Part shown: positions 1 to 8,844 of the stretch, one piece after another
Layout: each line of letters begins with the position of its first letter
How positions within the stretch are numbered: the stretch's first letter is position 1
Source: a bacterium
GTDB lineage: Bacteria; Armatimonadota; Fimbriimonadia; Fimbriimonadales; Fimbriimonadaceae
Assembly (NCBI GenBank): GCA_027483535.1
Contig: JAIXUN010000003.1
Coordinates: 558,001 to 622,000, forward strand
DNA: 64,000 nucleotides
Reading direction: 5' to 3'
Made by a program: the position numbers and the translations under genes
Notes under the pieces: generated by a model
Databases searched by the model: none
The model's input: the letters and a program-made list of their open reading frames with translations, nothing else
What the model was told of the DNA's origin: nothing

Positions 1-728
1 TCAATAAACGTCCTTCCAAGAGAGATCTGATACGGCGTGGGTCTACTTTGTCGCTCAATCCCCCAGTGAAGAGCGACGAAAACAAGGTCGGCTTCCTTGC
101 GGGCCAGACCGACCAGGCGTTTCATCCGCTTCTTTGCTTGCGGACCGACGACGCCGTCGAACTCCAGAGTTGCAATCCCCGGCGAGTTCTCGCGAGCCGG
201 ACCGCACTTGGCCATCGCCCCCGAACCCATGAAGGCGAGATAGCTCACCATCGCTACTTTGAGCCCGTTTTTAAGCGTGTACACGGCGGGCTTTTCTGCT
301 TCTGAGGCGTTCATACCCGCCCCCGAATAAGCGAGCTTTGCTTTGTCCAGCAACTCGATCATCTCCCGCAGGCCCTCTTTGCCGTAATCCATGGCGTGAT
401 TGTTGGCGAGCGAGAAAAGGTCGATCCCCAGCGCTTTGAGTTGCTTGATATGGACCGGATCTGCCTTGAGAATGAACTGCTGCTTTGCCCGAACCTCGGC
501 GGCGGATTTGAACGGGGTGGGTCGAGTGGCGTTGGTGAGAGGGATCTCTAAGTTGAGATACGCCACGTCGGCCTTTCTAAACAAAGAAGCGACCTTCGAG
601 AAAGAAGGTCGCTTTGGAGAGACGTGGTAGAGCATTACGTCTCCGCCCGCCACCATTGTCCAGCTATTCGGATTCGCCGGAACGGTCGAACCCTGTGAGA
701 GGACAATGGCAACGGCGAGAGCGGTCAT
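1..728 (-). CDS. CapA family protein (poly-gamma-glutamate synthesis-like), C-terminus cut by window edge
   Basis: Translating the minus strand from the ATG at 728 gives an open frame to the window edge, about 242 residues. After a short hydrophobic N-terminus it shows the landmarks of the CapA/PGA_cap metallophosphatase-like family: GGDVML near residue 29, NLEIPLT near 58, SLANNHAMDYG near 110 and a VALHWGIE segment near the edge. Family members are linked to capsule or poly-gamma-glutamate export or to cell-surface phosphoester hydrolysis; the substrate cannot be told here. The start lies 1 base after the stop of the upstream TIM-barrel gene, so the two are probably one transcript. The C-terminal part is outside the window. 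Confidence 0.85.
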   Translation of the reverse strand, partial: MTALAVAIVLSQGSTVPANPNSWTMVAGGDVMLYHVSPKRPSFSKVASLFRKADVAYLNLEIPLTNATRPTPFKSAAEVRAKQQFILKADPVHIKQLKALGIDLFSLANNHAMDYGKEGLREMIELLDKAKLAYSGAGMNASEAEKPAVYTLKNGLKVAMVSYLAFMGSGAMAKCGPARENSPGIATLEFDGVVGPQAKKRMKRLVGLARKEADLVFVALHWGIERQSRPTPYQISLGRTFI

Positions 729-729
729 A

Positions 730-1629
730 TCAGACTTGTTCGCGAAGCTTTTCTAGCAACGCCTTGGTTGCCTTGATGCCTTCGTATTCGTCCAACCGGG
801 AGCCTTCGTATTCGATGCCGATAAACCCTCGATAGCCGGCTTCTTTCACGATCTTCAGCAGTCGTGCGTAGTCCTTCGTCGTCTCGCCGCCATCTGCGCC
901 GAAATCGTGACTCTTGGCGGAGACGCCCTTCGCGAACGGCATCATGTCTTGAGTGCCCTGATAGCGGTCGTATTCGTAGAAGTTGCCGAAGTCCGGCAGG
1001 GTGCCGACGTTCTTCATGCCGACCGTCTTCATGACATCGGTGAGCCACTGACCGTCGCTAGAGAGGCCGCCGTGGTTTTCAACGATGACATTGATCTTTG
1101 CACGAGCGGCATAAGCGCCAAGTTGAGCAAGTCCATCGGCGCAGAGCTTCGCTTGTTCCTCTCGGCTTCCACGGGAGTAAGCGTTGACCCGAATGGAGTG
1201 GCAACCAAGGAACTTAGCCGCTTCCACCCACTGCTTGTGGTTCTCAACTGCTTTGGCCCGACCCGTTGCATCAGGATCACCCATTTGACCTTCGCCATCG
1301 ATCATGATCAGAACGTTCTTCACACCTTCTCCGGCGCAGATTCGGTTCAGTTCTCGAAGGTAGGGGAGGTCCCAAGCCTTCGTCTTGAAGAACGAGTTGA
1401 CGTACTCAACGCCGCCGATTCCGAACTCCTGTCGGGCGATCTTTGGAAAGTCGAGGTTGGTGATCTTGCCCGCAAAGAGGGTTTTGTGGAGTGACCACTC
1501 GGCTAGAGAGATTTCGAACCAAGGCGCGGCGGGTGCCAGAACCTTGGGAAACCTGGGCATCATTACCGAGGCGGCTCCGGCAAGGCCGGCAGCCAAAACT
1601 TCGCGTCGACTGAGCGGTGTCGAGGACAT
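730..1629 (-). CDS. Tat-exported sugar phosphate isomerase/epimerase-like TIM-barrel protein
   Basis: This 299-residue protein begins with a twin-arginine signal (SRREVLAAG then a hydrophobic stretch and an Ala-rich end near residue 30), so it is probably exported folded. The rest matches the AP-endonuclease-2/xylose isomerase-like TIM barrel: a VNAYSRGS segment, the metal-site segment VIVENHGG, a LPDFGNF strand, SAKSHDFG and a C-terminal [12 protein letters not shown] strand. Such proteins isomerise or epimerise sugars or inositols, but the substrate cannot be inferred. ATG start at 1629. It precedes the CapA-like gene by one base on the same strand. Confidence 0.85.
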   Translation of the reverse strand: MSSTPLSRREVLAAGLAGAASVMMPRFPKVLAPAAPWFEISLAEWSLHKTLFAGKITNLDFPKIARQEFGIGGVEYVNSFFKTKAWDLPYLRELNRICAGEGVKNVLIMIDGEGQMGDPDATGRAKAVENHKQWVEAAKFLGCHSIRVNAYSRGSREEQAKLCADGLAQLGAYAARAKINVIVENHGGLSSDGQWLTDVMKTVGMKNVGTLPDFGNFYEYDRYQGTQDMMPFAKGVSAKSHDFGADGGETTKDYARLLKIVKEAGYRGFIGIEYEGSRLDEYEGIKATKALLEKLREQV

Positions 1630-1663
1630 GGCTCAGTCTAACCCGAATGGACCCTGCTTGGAA

Positions 1664-3310
1664 CTACACTTCGATGATTGAGACCACGATAAGCGGTCTT
1701 AATCCGGACTTTTTCAAGATCGCGCGTTTGGCGGTGTCGGTGATGAGGTGTCGCACCTTGCCAAGGTCGGAAATTTCGGCCTTGTTCATGTCGTTGAGAA
1801 CGTCGTAAACCCAATTTTGAGCCTGATCGAGTAGACCTTCCGGCCCATGCAGCCCCCTCGACTGAAGCATGAGGTCCCCGACGAACTCGCCGTGAGTGGT
1901 GTCCACTGCAACCGTGATGGTGACAAACCCCTCGTTGGAAACGTTGTAACGATCGCGAAGTACGTCTTCGGTGACCCCTGGCGTTCCAGACCCATCGACT
2001 AGCACTCGACCTGCGGGGACAGGCTCGCCGAATCCGGCGTGTTTCTCGGTGAAATCAAGTGGAACACCATCCGTCAGGGTGAAAATTCGCGATTCCGGAT
2101 AGCCCATCGACTTTCCTATTTGTCCGTACAAATACTGGTGTCGAGGCTCACCGTGCACCGGTGCCAGATAGAAGGGGCGAGTCAAGTTGATCATCATCTT
2201 GAGCTCTTCCTGATAGGCGTGGCCGCTCACGTGGATGGGGGTCGGCGAATCGTAGATGACTCGGCAACCTTGGACGAAGAGTCGGTTGATGGTCCGCCAT
2301 ATGGCGCCTTCGTTGCCGGGAATGGGTCGCGCGGAGTAGACCAGCGTGTCGCCGTTCTTGATCTGCATTCGTCCGTAGTTGCCTTTGGACATTTGCACCA
2401 GCGCGCTCATCGGCTCGCCTTGGCTACCTGTGGTGAGAATCACCACGTCTTCATCGCGGATCATCTTGGCGTCATCGAGCGAAACCCGGGAGCCCTTGGG
2501 GATCTTCATGTAGCCCATTCGCTCGCAGATATCGATGTTGGTCTCCATTCGGCGACCGACAACCGCCACTCGGCGACCCGTTTCGGCGGCTGCCTCGTAG
2601 GCTTGCTGCATTCGGTGGATGTTGCTGGCAAAGGTGGTGAGAAGAACTCGTCCTTGGGCTTCGGCGAAAACGGTTCGCAGGCCGTCGATGACGGTGCGCT
2701 CGCTAGGACCCCAACCCGGTCGTTCTACATTGGTGCTGTCCGAGAAAAGACAAAGAACCCCTTCTTGCCCTAGTTCGCCGAATCGGGTGATGTTGGCGGG
2801 TTTGTTGTCGATGGGCGTGAAGTCGAATTTGTAGTCGCCCGTGAAGAGGATGATTCCCAAGTCCGTCCGAATCGCCATCGCGCAGGTGTCGGGAATAGAG
2901 TGGGTGACTCGAACCGCTTCCACCGACATGGAACCCGCGTTGATGGTGTCGCCGGGTTTGAAGATGCGGAAATCGATCTTCATGCCCGGGAGCTTTTCTT
3001 CTAAACGCTGCCGAATGAGGATCTGCGTGAACTCGGTGCAGTAGATGGGCACCGATATTTGCCGAAGCAAATATGGGAGGCCGCCGACGTGGTCTTCGTG
3101 AGCGTGGGTAAGGAAGATGCCCCGAATCTTCTCTTTGTTTTCAACGAGATAAGTGAAGTCGGGGACGATGATGTCCACACCCAACATTTCTTCATTCGGA
3201 AAAGCGAGACCGCAGTCGATGACAACAAGATCATCCCCCTGCCGTACGACGGAGCAGTTTTTGCCGATTTCACCAACGCCGCCCAGCGGAATAACCTGTA
3301 CTCGAGTCAT
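1664..3310 (-). CDS. rnj: Ribonuclease J
   Basis: The 548-residue product matches the RNase J family in length and order. A metallo-beta-lactamase core begins with GGVGEIGKN and carries the zinc motif THAHEDHVGG at residues 68-77. A beta-CASP insert follows (SDSTNVERPG, then TTFASNIHRMQQ near 225-236), and the C-terminal zinc-ligand region holds VSGHAY and PVHGEPRHQ. The enzyme is a 5'-3' exo- and endoribonuclease in mRNA decay and rRNA maturation. It stands alone; its start faces the divergent NanE-ROK fusion about 75 bases away. Confidence 0.96.
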   Translation of the reverse strand: MTRVQVIPLGGVGEIGKNCSVVRQGDDLVVIDCGLAFPNEEMLGVDIIVPDFTYLVENKEKIRGIFLTHAHEDHVGGLPYLLRQISVPIYCTEFTQILIRQRLEEKLPGMKIDFRIFKPGDTINAGSMSVEAVRVTHSIPDTCAMAIRTDLGIILFTGDYKFDFTPIDNKPANITRFGELGQEGVLCLFSDSTNVERPGWGPSERTVIDGLRTVFAEAQGRVLLTTFASNIHRMQQAYEAAAETGRRVAVVGRRMETNIDICERMGYMKIPKGSRVSLDDAKMIRDEDVVILTTGSQGEPMSALVQMSKGNYGRMQIKNGDTLVYSARPIPGNEGAIWRTINRLFVQGCRVIYDSPTPIHVSGHAYQEELKMMINLTRPFYLAPVHGEPRHQYLYGQIGKSMGYPESRIFTLTDGVPLDFTEKHAGFGEPVPAGRVLVDGSGTPGVTEDVLRDRYNVSNEGFVTITVAVDTTHGEFVGDLMLQSRGLHGPEGLLDQAQNWVYDVLNDMNKAEISDLGKVRHLITDTAKRAILKKSGLRPLIVVSIIEV

Positions 3311-3386
3311 GTGCTTTCTCAGGGTACCGCCTAGCGCCCTGAAGATCGGTTCTGAGGGCCCTAATCCGGTTCATAATCTGGTTGCC

Positions 3387-4874
3387 GTGCCAGCCTCTGC
3401 CGACCTTCTTTCGACCCCGTTTATCGCCAGCGTGCAGAGCAGTCCAGGCTCGGCGGTAGAAGACCCGGAAACCCTTTGGCGACTCGCTCAGGCATCGTTA
3501 TCGGTTCAGATGAACGGGCAATCGTTGAAGTTGCTGCGCCTGCAGGGGATTGCGAACATTCGGGCTATTCGCGAGGGTTTGCAGCGTTCGGGTCGGAACG
3601 ATGTCGCGACGATTGGGCTGCTCAAGGTCGACTATCCCGATTCGCCGATTTACATCACCCCAACTGAGTTGGAAGTTCACGCGCTGATTGAGCTTGGGTG
3701 CGAGGTGATCGCTCTGGACGGGACCCCCCGAACCCGACCCGGTGGCGAATCGCTACAGGAACTCATTGCGATCATCCACGAGGCGGGAAGAATCGCCATG
3801 GCAGATTGCGACTGCATCGAGTCGGTGCGATATGCCTTGGATTGCGGAGCCGATTGGGTGGGGACGACCCTTGCGGGCTACACGGAAGCCCGACCTGCTA
3901 CCGTCGGTCCAGACTTTAATTTTCTTCGCGAGGCGGTGGCGCTGGCTCCGGTAGTGATTGCCGAAGGACGATTCGCGCAGCCGTGGGAGGTGGAGTCGGC
4001 GCTTCGAATCGGCGCGAAGGCTGTGGTGGTCGGGGGTGCGTTGAACGATCCGGTCAAACAAACTCGCGCGCTATGGCCCAAATCGTCTGGACAGGGTTCA
4101 GTAGGAGTGGTGGATATCGGTGGGACTTGGATCCGATTTGGCATCGCCTCGGATGGACCATCTGGCGTGACTCTTCACGATATCCAAAAGGAACCGCTGC
4201 CGCAAACCGCAGAAGCTCGAATGGTTTGGATTCGGGAGAGGGTCCAAGTGTCGGGAGTCACCCGAATCGCCGTGGGCACGGGTGGCACGGTAGACCCCCG
4301 AACGGGTGAGGTTTGGGAAGCCAAGCCGACAATTCCGGGTCACCAGGGGTCAGTGTTCAACGAAGGGAATGTTGGAGTGCCCTGTCTTGCCTTGAACGAT
4401 GGATTGGCGACCGCTTGGGGTCATGCCTGCCACCCCGATTTCGCCGGGAAAAGGGTGTTGACCCTTGCACTTGGCACGGGAGTAGGTGCGGGCTATGTGC
4501 ATCAGGGTCGAATTTTGGCCGGGCGTCGCGGCGAGTATCCCAGGCTGAACGATCTGGTCTTGGCGGGGGGCGGAACCATCGAGGACGCTTTGGGTGGGGC
4601 CTCATTGGCGGACGATCTTGAGTTGGACGCCAACGGGAATAAGGTTCCAAATCCAGCGGCAAGGGAACTGGCGATCCAGGCATTTCGGTTGGCGTTTCGA
4701 ACTGCGGTCGAGTTGTACTACCCGGATGTTGTCGTGGTGGGTGGGTCGGTTGGGCTCTCCGCTTGGATGCGACCCGAGTTGGATCGGGTTCGCGCGGTGC
4801 CATCTCCGTACGGCGAAGAAGCGGGGATGATTGGAGCCGCCTGCCTGGCGCTATACCCGCCGCATTTTCTGTGA
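3387..4874 (+). CDS. Fused N-acetylmannosamine-6-phosphate 2-epimerase / ROK-family kinase (NanE-NanK-like)
   Basis: Residues about 5-235 resemble NanE: FIASVQSSPGS, then IGLLKVDYPDSPIYITPT, EVIALDGTPRTRPGG, and the phosphate-binding end VIAEGRF plus KAVVVGGAL. Residues about 238-495 are a ROK kinase domain opening with the nucleotide-binding segment VVDIGGTWIRFGIA and containing LALGTGVGAGYV and VVVGGSVG. Together they would interconvert ManNAc and GlcNAc-6-phosphate in amino-sugar recycling. The usual ROK zinc motif CGxxGCxE is missing, so sugar specificity is uncertain. The open frame runs back into rnj, but homology starts only after 3387. I chose the in-frame GTG there; no clear ribosome site helps, so the start is tentative. 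Confidence 0.85.
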   Translation: MPASADLLSTPFIASVQSSPGSAVEDPETLWRLAQASLSVQMNGQSLKLLRLQGIANIRAIREGLQRSGRNDVATIGLLKVDYPDSPIYITPTELEVHALIELGCEVIALDGTPRTRPGGESLQELIAIIHEAGRIAMADCDCIESVRYALDCGADWVGTTLAGYTEARPATVGPDFNFLREAVALAPVVIAEGRFAQPWEVESALRIGAKAVVVGGALNDPVKQTRALWPKSSGQGSVGVVDIGGTWIRFGIASDGPSGVTLHDIQKEPLPQTAEARMVWIRERVQVSGVTRIAVGTGGTVDPRTGEVWEAKPTIPGHQGSVFNEGNVGVPCLALNDGLATAWGHACHPDFAGKRVLTLALGTGVGAGYVHQGRILAGRRGEYPRLNDLVLAGGGTIEDALGGASLADDLELDANGNKVPNPAARELAIQAFRLAFRTAVELYYPDVVVVGGSVGLSAWMRPELDRVRAVPSPYGEEAGMIGAACLALYPPHFL

Positions 4875-4930
4875 GTCAATCTCGCTTTTTCCGTCCCTTC
4901 ACCCCAAAAGCCGCTTCGGCTCGAACAAGA

Positions 4931-4963
4931 TTGTCTAGTTAAAAAGACTTATTTAAAAGACAA
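4931..4963 (+). promoter_or_regulatory. AT-rich repeat block ahead of the abiE pair, probable operator/promoter
   Basis: TTGTCT at 4931-4936 is mirrored by AGACAA at 4958-4963, and the heptamer AAAAGAC occurs twice at 4942-4948 and 4955-4961, 13 bases apart. The block lies about 30 bases before the GTG of the antitoxin gene. AbiEi-type antitoxins are known to repress their own promoters through repeats, so an operator is a reasonable inference. No experimental support. Confidence 0.45.
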
Positions 4964-4991
4964 AATGAACTGAGAATGGCATAATAATGAT

Positions 4992-5729
4992 GTGAGCAAG
5001 CTAGCAACCAAGGAGGGTTCTAAACGTAGCGCGAGTGAGATTGCACTGCTTCAAGCGAAGTTGTCTGGGGATTCCTTGCTTCGCGCGGAGGATCTCAGGG
5101 GTACGACACCGGCTGCGGCATCCAAGGCGCTCGCCAGGCTTGCCAAACAAGGAGTTCTCACGCGAGTTGGGAAGGGTCTGTACTTTGCACCCAAAGACAC
5201 CCTCATCGGAAAGAGCAAGCCTTCTGAGACCGCCATTGCCCTGAAAAAGTTGGAAGGCAAAACACGTCTAACCGGAGCCTCGGCTGCAAACCTCTTAGGA
5301 CTCAGCACCCAACTTCCTGCGAGGCCTCAACTGGTTGCGTTCACAACTAATCCACCGAAAAACTCTGGGGCTGCACGCATCAAGCTTCGACGTAGTTCCG
5401 GTTCACAACCCCTACCGGCCCTGGAAGGTGCTTTGCTTGAGTTCATCCGCGACCGAGGAGCGACCGCAGAAACGACCCCTCAAGAAAGCTTTCGGCGCCT
5501 TCAGAGTTTGCTCCAGCATCAACTTAATACTAAACGAGTGCGCGAACTTCGCGATGCCGCCCTTACCGAGCCGCCACGAGTTCGAGCCTCACTAGGAGCC
5601 CTTCTTGAGTTTGCCGAGTTGCCGGAAAGCATTTGGAAACCGCTGAAAGACTCGCTGAACCCGCTGACAAAGTTCGAGTTCGGGTTATTTGCCGAACTGC
5701 CGAACGCCAGGGAGTGGCAGTCGAAGTGA
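4992..5729 (+). CDS. AbiEi-like antitoxin / transcriptional regulator (DUF6088-type)
   Basis: This 245-residue protein has an N-terminal winged-helix segment (AEDLRGTTPAAASKALARLAKQG, then VGKGLYF near residue 60) of the AbiEi antitoxin kind, followed by a domain with GASAANLLGLSTQLPARP that is typical of DUF6088/AbiEi relatives. In type IV AbiE systems it represses its own operon and counters the toxin. The GTG start at 4992 follows AT-rich repeats. Its stop overlaps the GTG of the AbiEii-like toxin in a GTGA junction, so the two are translationally coupled. Distant homology only, but the neighbour supports the call. Confidence 0.82.
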   Translation: MSKLATKEGSKRSASEIALLQAKLSGDSLLRAEDLRGTTPAAASKALARLAKQGVLTRVGKGLYFAPKDTLIGKSKPSETAIALKKLEGKTRLTGASAANLLGLSTQLPARPQLVAFTTNPPKNSGAARIKLRRSSGSQPLPALEGALLEFIRDRGATAETTPQESFRRLQSLLQHQLNTKRVRELRDAALTEPPRVRASLGALLEFAELPESIWKPLKDSLNPLTKFEFGLFAELPNAREWQSK

Positions 5730-6592
5730 GTTATCTGTTCGAGCGTCCGGACTTTGCTGAGCTCATCAGCGCCACCGCTGAAGAAGACGGAATTGGCAAC
5801 CTTGGGATTGTTGAGAAGGACTACTTCGTCACCGAGGCCCTTCGGCTCATCGCCAGAGACTTTGGTGAAGTCGTCATCTTCAAAGGGGGAACTAGTCTTT
5901 CTAAAGGTTGGAAGCTTATCAATCGATTCTCAGAGGACATTGATCTATATGTAGAACCGGCCGCGAGCGAAGAGGCGACGCTCGCAAGGTTCGAGCAAGT
6001 CGCGGCTGTGGTCGCATCGTTTCCAGGTTTCACCGGAAGGTTGGGTAGACAAGAAACGAAAGGATCATCATCGTGGACCGAAGAGTTCGTCTATAAGAGC
6101 CGAGTGGACGCCATTGGGGGAATCCGCCCGGTCGTGCTGCTCGAGGCTGGGATCCAAAGTGCAGACCAACCGACCGAGTCGCGGCAACTGACTTCTCTGA
6201 TTGGGGAGATGCTCGACGTGCGAAATGTCGACTCCGGCACTTCTGACCGGACGCCGTTTGACATGAAGCTCCTTCACTTCCGGCGAACGTTTGTAGAGAA
6301 GCTTTTCACTCTTCACTCCCGTGTCGAGCGAGCCAAAAAGCAGGGCAAAGAACTCGGAAGAGACGCGAGGCACTACTATGACTTGGCGATGCTTCTTGCA
6401 CAGCCTGAGACAGGAGCGATGCTTGAGTCTGATGAGTTCAAAGTGATTTGCGGACAATACCGAGACCTTACGGCAAAGTTCTATCCTGGCCAGGTCAAGC
6501 TGCTTCCTGATGGCATGAACCTTTCTGCAAGCTCGGCGTTCTTCCCGAAATCTGAGATCAAAGCCATGCTCGCGTCGGCTTATGGGCGTTAA
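5726..6592 (+). CDS. AbiEii/AbiGii-type nucleotidyltransferase toxin
   Basis: The 288-residue protein contains the AbiEii signature: EKDYFVTEAL near residue 33, then FKGGTSLSKGW followed by RFSEDIDLYV at about 52-76. The Gly-Gly/Ser and Asp-x-Asp residues form the nucleotidyltransferase active site. A later KRxGRDARHYYDLAMLL-like helix is also usual for the family. AbiEii toxins are GTP- or CTP-using nucleotidyltransferases; relatives modify tRNA and block growth or phage replication. The start is GTG 5726, inside the antitoxin stop codon. The open frame extends upstream to 5633 but would overlap the antitoxin. Confidence 0.88.
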   Translation: MSYLFERPDFAELISATAEEDGIGNLGIVEKDYFVTEALRLIARDFGEVVIFKGGTSLSKGWKLINRFSEDIDLYVEPAASEEATLARFEQVAAVVASFPGFTGRLGRQETKGSSSWTEEFVYKSRVDAIGGIRPVVLLEAGIQSADQPTESRQLTSLIGEMLDVRNVDSGTSDRTPFDMKLLHFRRTFVEKLFTLHSRVERAKKQGKELGRDARHYYDLAMLLAQPETGAMLESDEFKVICGQYRDLTAKFYPGQVKLLPDGMNLSASSAFFPKSEIKAMLASAYGR

Positions 6593-6739
6593 GCCGATAC
6601 CCTTTGCTACGGCTCGTATCCCGCCTTCGAAGAAATCCTGCAGGACTTTGAATCGATCAGGGTGTTCCTGGATGTTCAGGTTTAGTCGCAGACTTTTGAC
6701 TCTGAACCAACTGGCATCGCCCGGTAGACTAGAACCTTC

Positions 6740-8815
6740 ATGGCAGAGTTGTTGCTTGAGCTTGGTTGCGAGGAATTGCCCGCATCGTTCGTTGAAAAAG
6801 CGGTCAACGATCTGGCAAAAGCGGTGTCCGACGGACTCCAACCCCTCGGCGTGCTCAACTCTAACGCCGAAGTGTATGGCACCCCCCGCCGACTCATCGT
6901 GGCGTTCGCCGATGTCGCCGACCAGCTTCCCGAGAAGAAAGAGACGGTACGAGGTCCGAGTGCGAAGGTGTGCTTCGATGCAGATGGCAACCCGACCCAG
7001 GCGCTTCTAGGCTTCTGCCGAAAGAACGGTATCGATGCTACCAACGTTCGCGCCGAAGGCGACTACGTTTTCGCTGAGGTCGTGACCCCAAGTAGCCCGA
7101 CCAAGGATCGGTTGCCGGAGATCCTTAAGACAGCCATCGTAGGGCTCAACTTTGAAAAATCCATGCGCTGGGGCGCTTCCCGAATGCGCTTTGCCCGACC
7201 GATTCGGTGGATTCTAGCCGCCTTCAATGCGGAGAAAGTCGAGTTTGAAATCGAAGGAGTGGTGAGCGGAACGGAGAGTCGCGGCCACCGATTCTACGCA
7301 CCGGAGACGTTCCAAGCTCTAACCCTTGGCGATCTGATCGCCGGGCTTCGTGCTCGGCAAGTGGAGCCGGATGCCGACGTTCGGAAGCGCATGATTCTTG
7401 AGCAAACGGCGGCGGTGGCGGGCGGTTCGGCTGAGACCCCTGCGGCGCTGCTCGACGAGAACACCTATCTCACCGAATGGCCGACCGCCATTGTCGGCGA
7501 ATTCCCGACATCCTATCTGGAACTTCCCGAGCCCGTGCTGGTCACCGCGATGGCAAAGCACGAGCGCATGTTTCCGGTTCGCGGCGAAGACGGAAAGCTG
7601 CTCCCCCGATTCGTTTTCATTCGGAACTCGGGGCAAGACACCGAGGTTCGCCGAGGCTGCGAGTGGGTGCTCAACGCCCGGTTCAACGACGCCAAATTCT
7701 TCTTTGACGAAGATCAAAAGGGCAACCTAGACAGGTTCCTAGCGAGCACGGAGAACATCGTTTTCCAAGCCCAACTCGGAACGGTTCGGTCCCGCGCCGA
7801 CCGCCTGGCCGCACTCGCCGCCGAGATCGCCAAGATGACGGGCGGAGATGAGACGGAGGTCGAGAATGCTCGACTCGCCGGACTTTACGCCAAGGCCGAC
7901 CTAAGCACCGGACTTGTCAGCGAACTTTCTAGCCTTCAAGGAGTGATCGGCGGCGAATACGCTCGACGCGAGGGTAAGCCGGAACCCGTTTGCGTCGCGC
8001 TCGCCTCGCAGTACGACGTTGACAAGTGCGATCCTTCCACGCCAGAAGGTCGATGCGCCACCCGGCTTCTGATGGCAGACCAGCTAGACAAGTTGGCGGG
8101 ATATCTTGGCCTCGGAATGGAGCCGACCGGTTCCAGCGATCCCTTCGGTCTGCGACGAGCGGTGACGTTCCTCATCGAATCAGCTTGGAAGTGGGATGGC
8201 GCGCTTCCGGCTTACGATCAAATGCTGGAAGCGGCGTTGGCTCAGTACGCCAAGCAAGGAATCGTTCTGGAAGAAAAGGGCGCGTACGCGGCCATGAACG
8301 ATATCTTCCTGGGTCGATACACCGCCTTGCTTCCCGATGCCCGCCACGATTTGCTCGAAGCAGCCATCTTGCGAGATTTGCCTTGGGAGGTCACCATGCC
8401 GCAAGGAGTCCGATTCCGTCTCGGCGTCATCGAGCAGTTGATGAGCCCAGATGTGGTGCAAACCGCCACTCGACCCATGAACATCGTGATCGCGGCGAAG
8501 AAGAAGGGTCTGGACTACGCCTTTGAAGATCCGCTCGGGGTGCTCGTGGGTCAAGACCTGGATTCGGCTGAGGGAACGCAGCTTCTGATGGTGCTAAAGA
8601 ACCAAGAAGACGCGATGTTCAAGGCGGCTCGTGAGCACAACGCGGAGCAGGTCATTTCCCTGGTTCGAAACCTGATCGATCCCATCAATCGGTTCTTCGA
8701 CAACACCATGGTGATGGCGGAAGACGAGGCGGTGCGGTATCGCAGGCTCACCCTGTGCCACGCCGCCGCGCTGCAACTCTTTGCCGCCGGTGACTTCACC
8801 AAACTGGTTGGTTAG
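6740..8815 (+). CDS. glyS: Glycine--tRNA ligase beta subunit
   Basis: The 691-residue product starts with the classic LLLELGCEELPASFV and carries the family blocks SMRWG...FARPIRW, TYLTEWPTAIVGEF, MAKHERMFPV, LNARFNDAKFFFDED and the HD-domain-like stretch through ADQLDKLAGYLGLGMEPTGSSDPFGLRRAV. It is the beta subunit of the alpha2beta2 bacterial GlyRS, needed for tRNA-Gly binding. The alpha subunit gene glyQ, often next to glyS, is not in this window. ATG start at 6740. Confidence 0.97.
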   Translation: MAELLLELGCEELPASFVEKAVNDLAKAVSDGLQPLGVLNSNAEVYGTPRRLIVAFADVADQLPEKKETVRGPSAKVCFDADGNPTQALLGFCRKNGIDATNVRAEGDYVFAEVVTPSSPTKDRLPEILKTAIVGLNFEKSMRWGASRMRFARPIRWILAAFNAEKVEFEIEGVVSGTESRGHRFYAPETFQALTLGDLIAGLRARQVEPDADVRKRMILEQTAAVAGGSAETPAALLDENTYLTEWPTAIVGEFPTSYLELPEPVLVTAMAKHERMFPVRGEDGKLLPRFVFIRNSGQDTEVRRGCEWVLNARFNDAKFFFDEDQKGNLDRFLASTENIVFQAQLGTVRSRADRLAALAAEIAKMTGGDETEVENARLAGLYAKADLSTGLVSELSSLQGVIGGEYARREGKPEPVCVALASQYDVDKCDPSTPEGRCATRLLMADQLDKLAGYLGLGMEPTGSSDPFGLRRAVTFLIESAWKWDGALPAYDQMLEAALAQYAKQGIVLEEKGAYAAMNDIFLGRYTALLPDARHDLLEAAILRDLPWEVTMPQGVRFRLGVIEQLMSPDVVQTATRPMNIVIAAKKKGLDYAFEDPLGVLVGQDLDSAEGTQLLMVLKNQEDAMFKAAREHNAEQVISLVRNLIDPINRFFDNTMVMAEDEAVRYRRLTLCHAAALQLFAAGDFTKLVG

Positions 8816-8844
8816 CGGCGTTCGCAGCGTAGAAGGGAAGAGGA

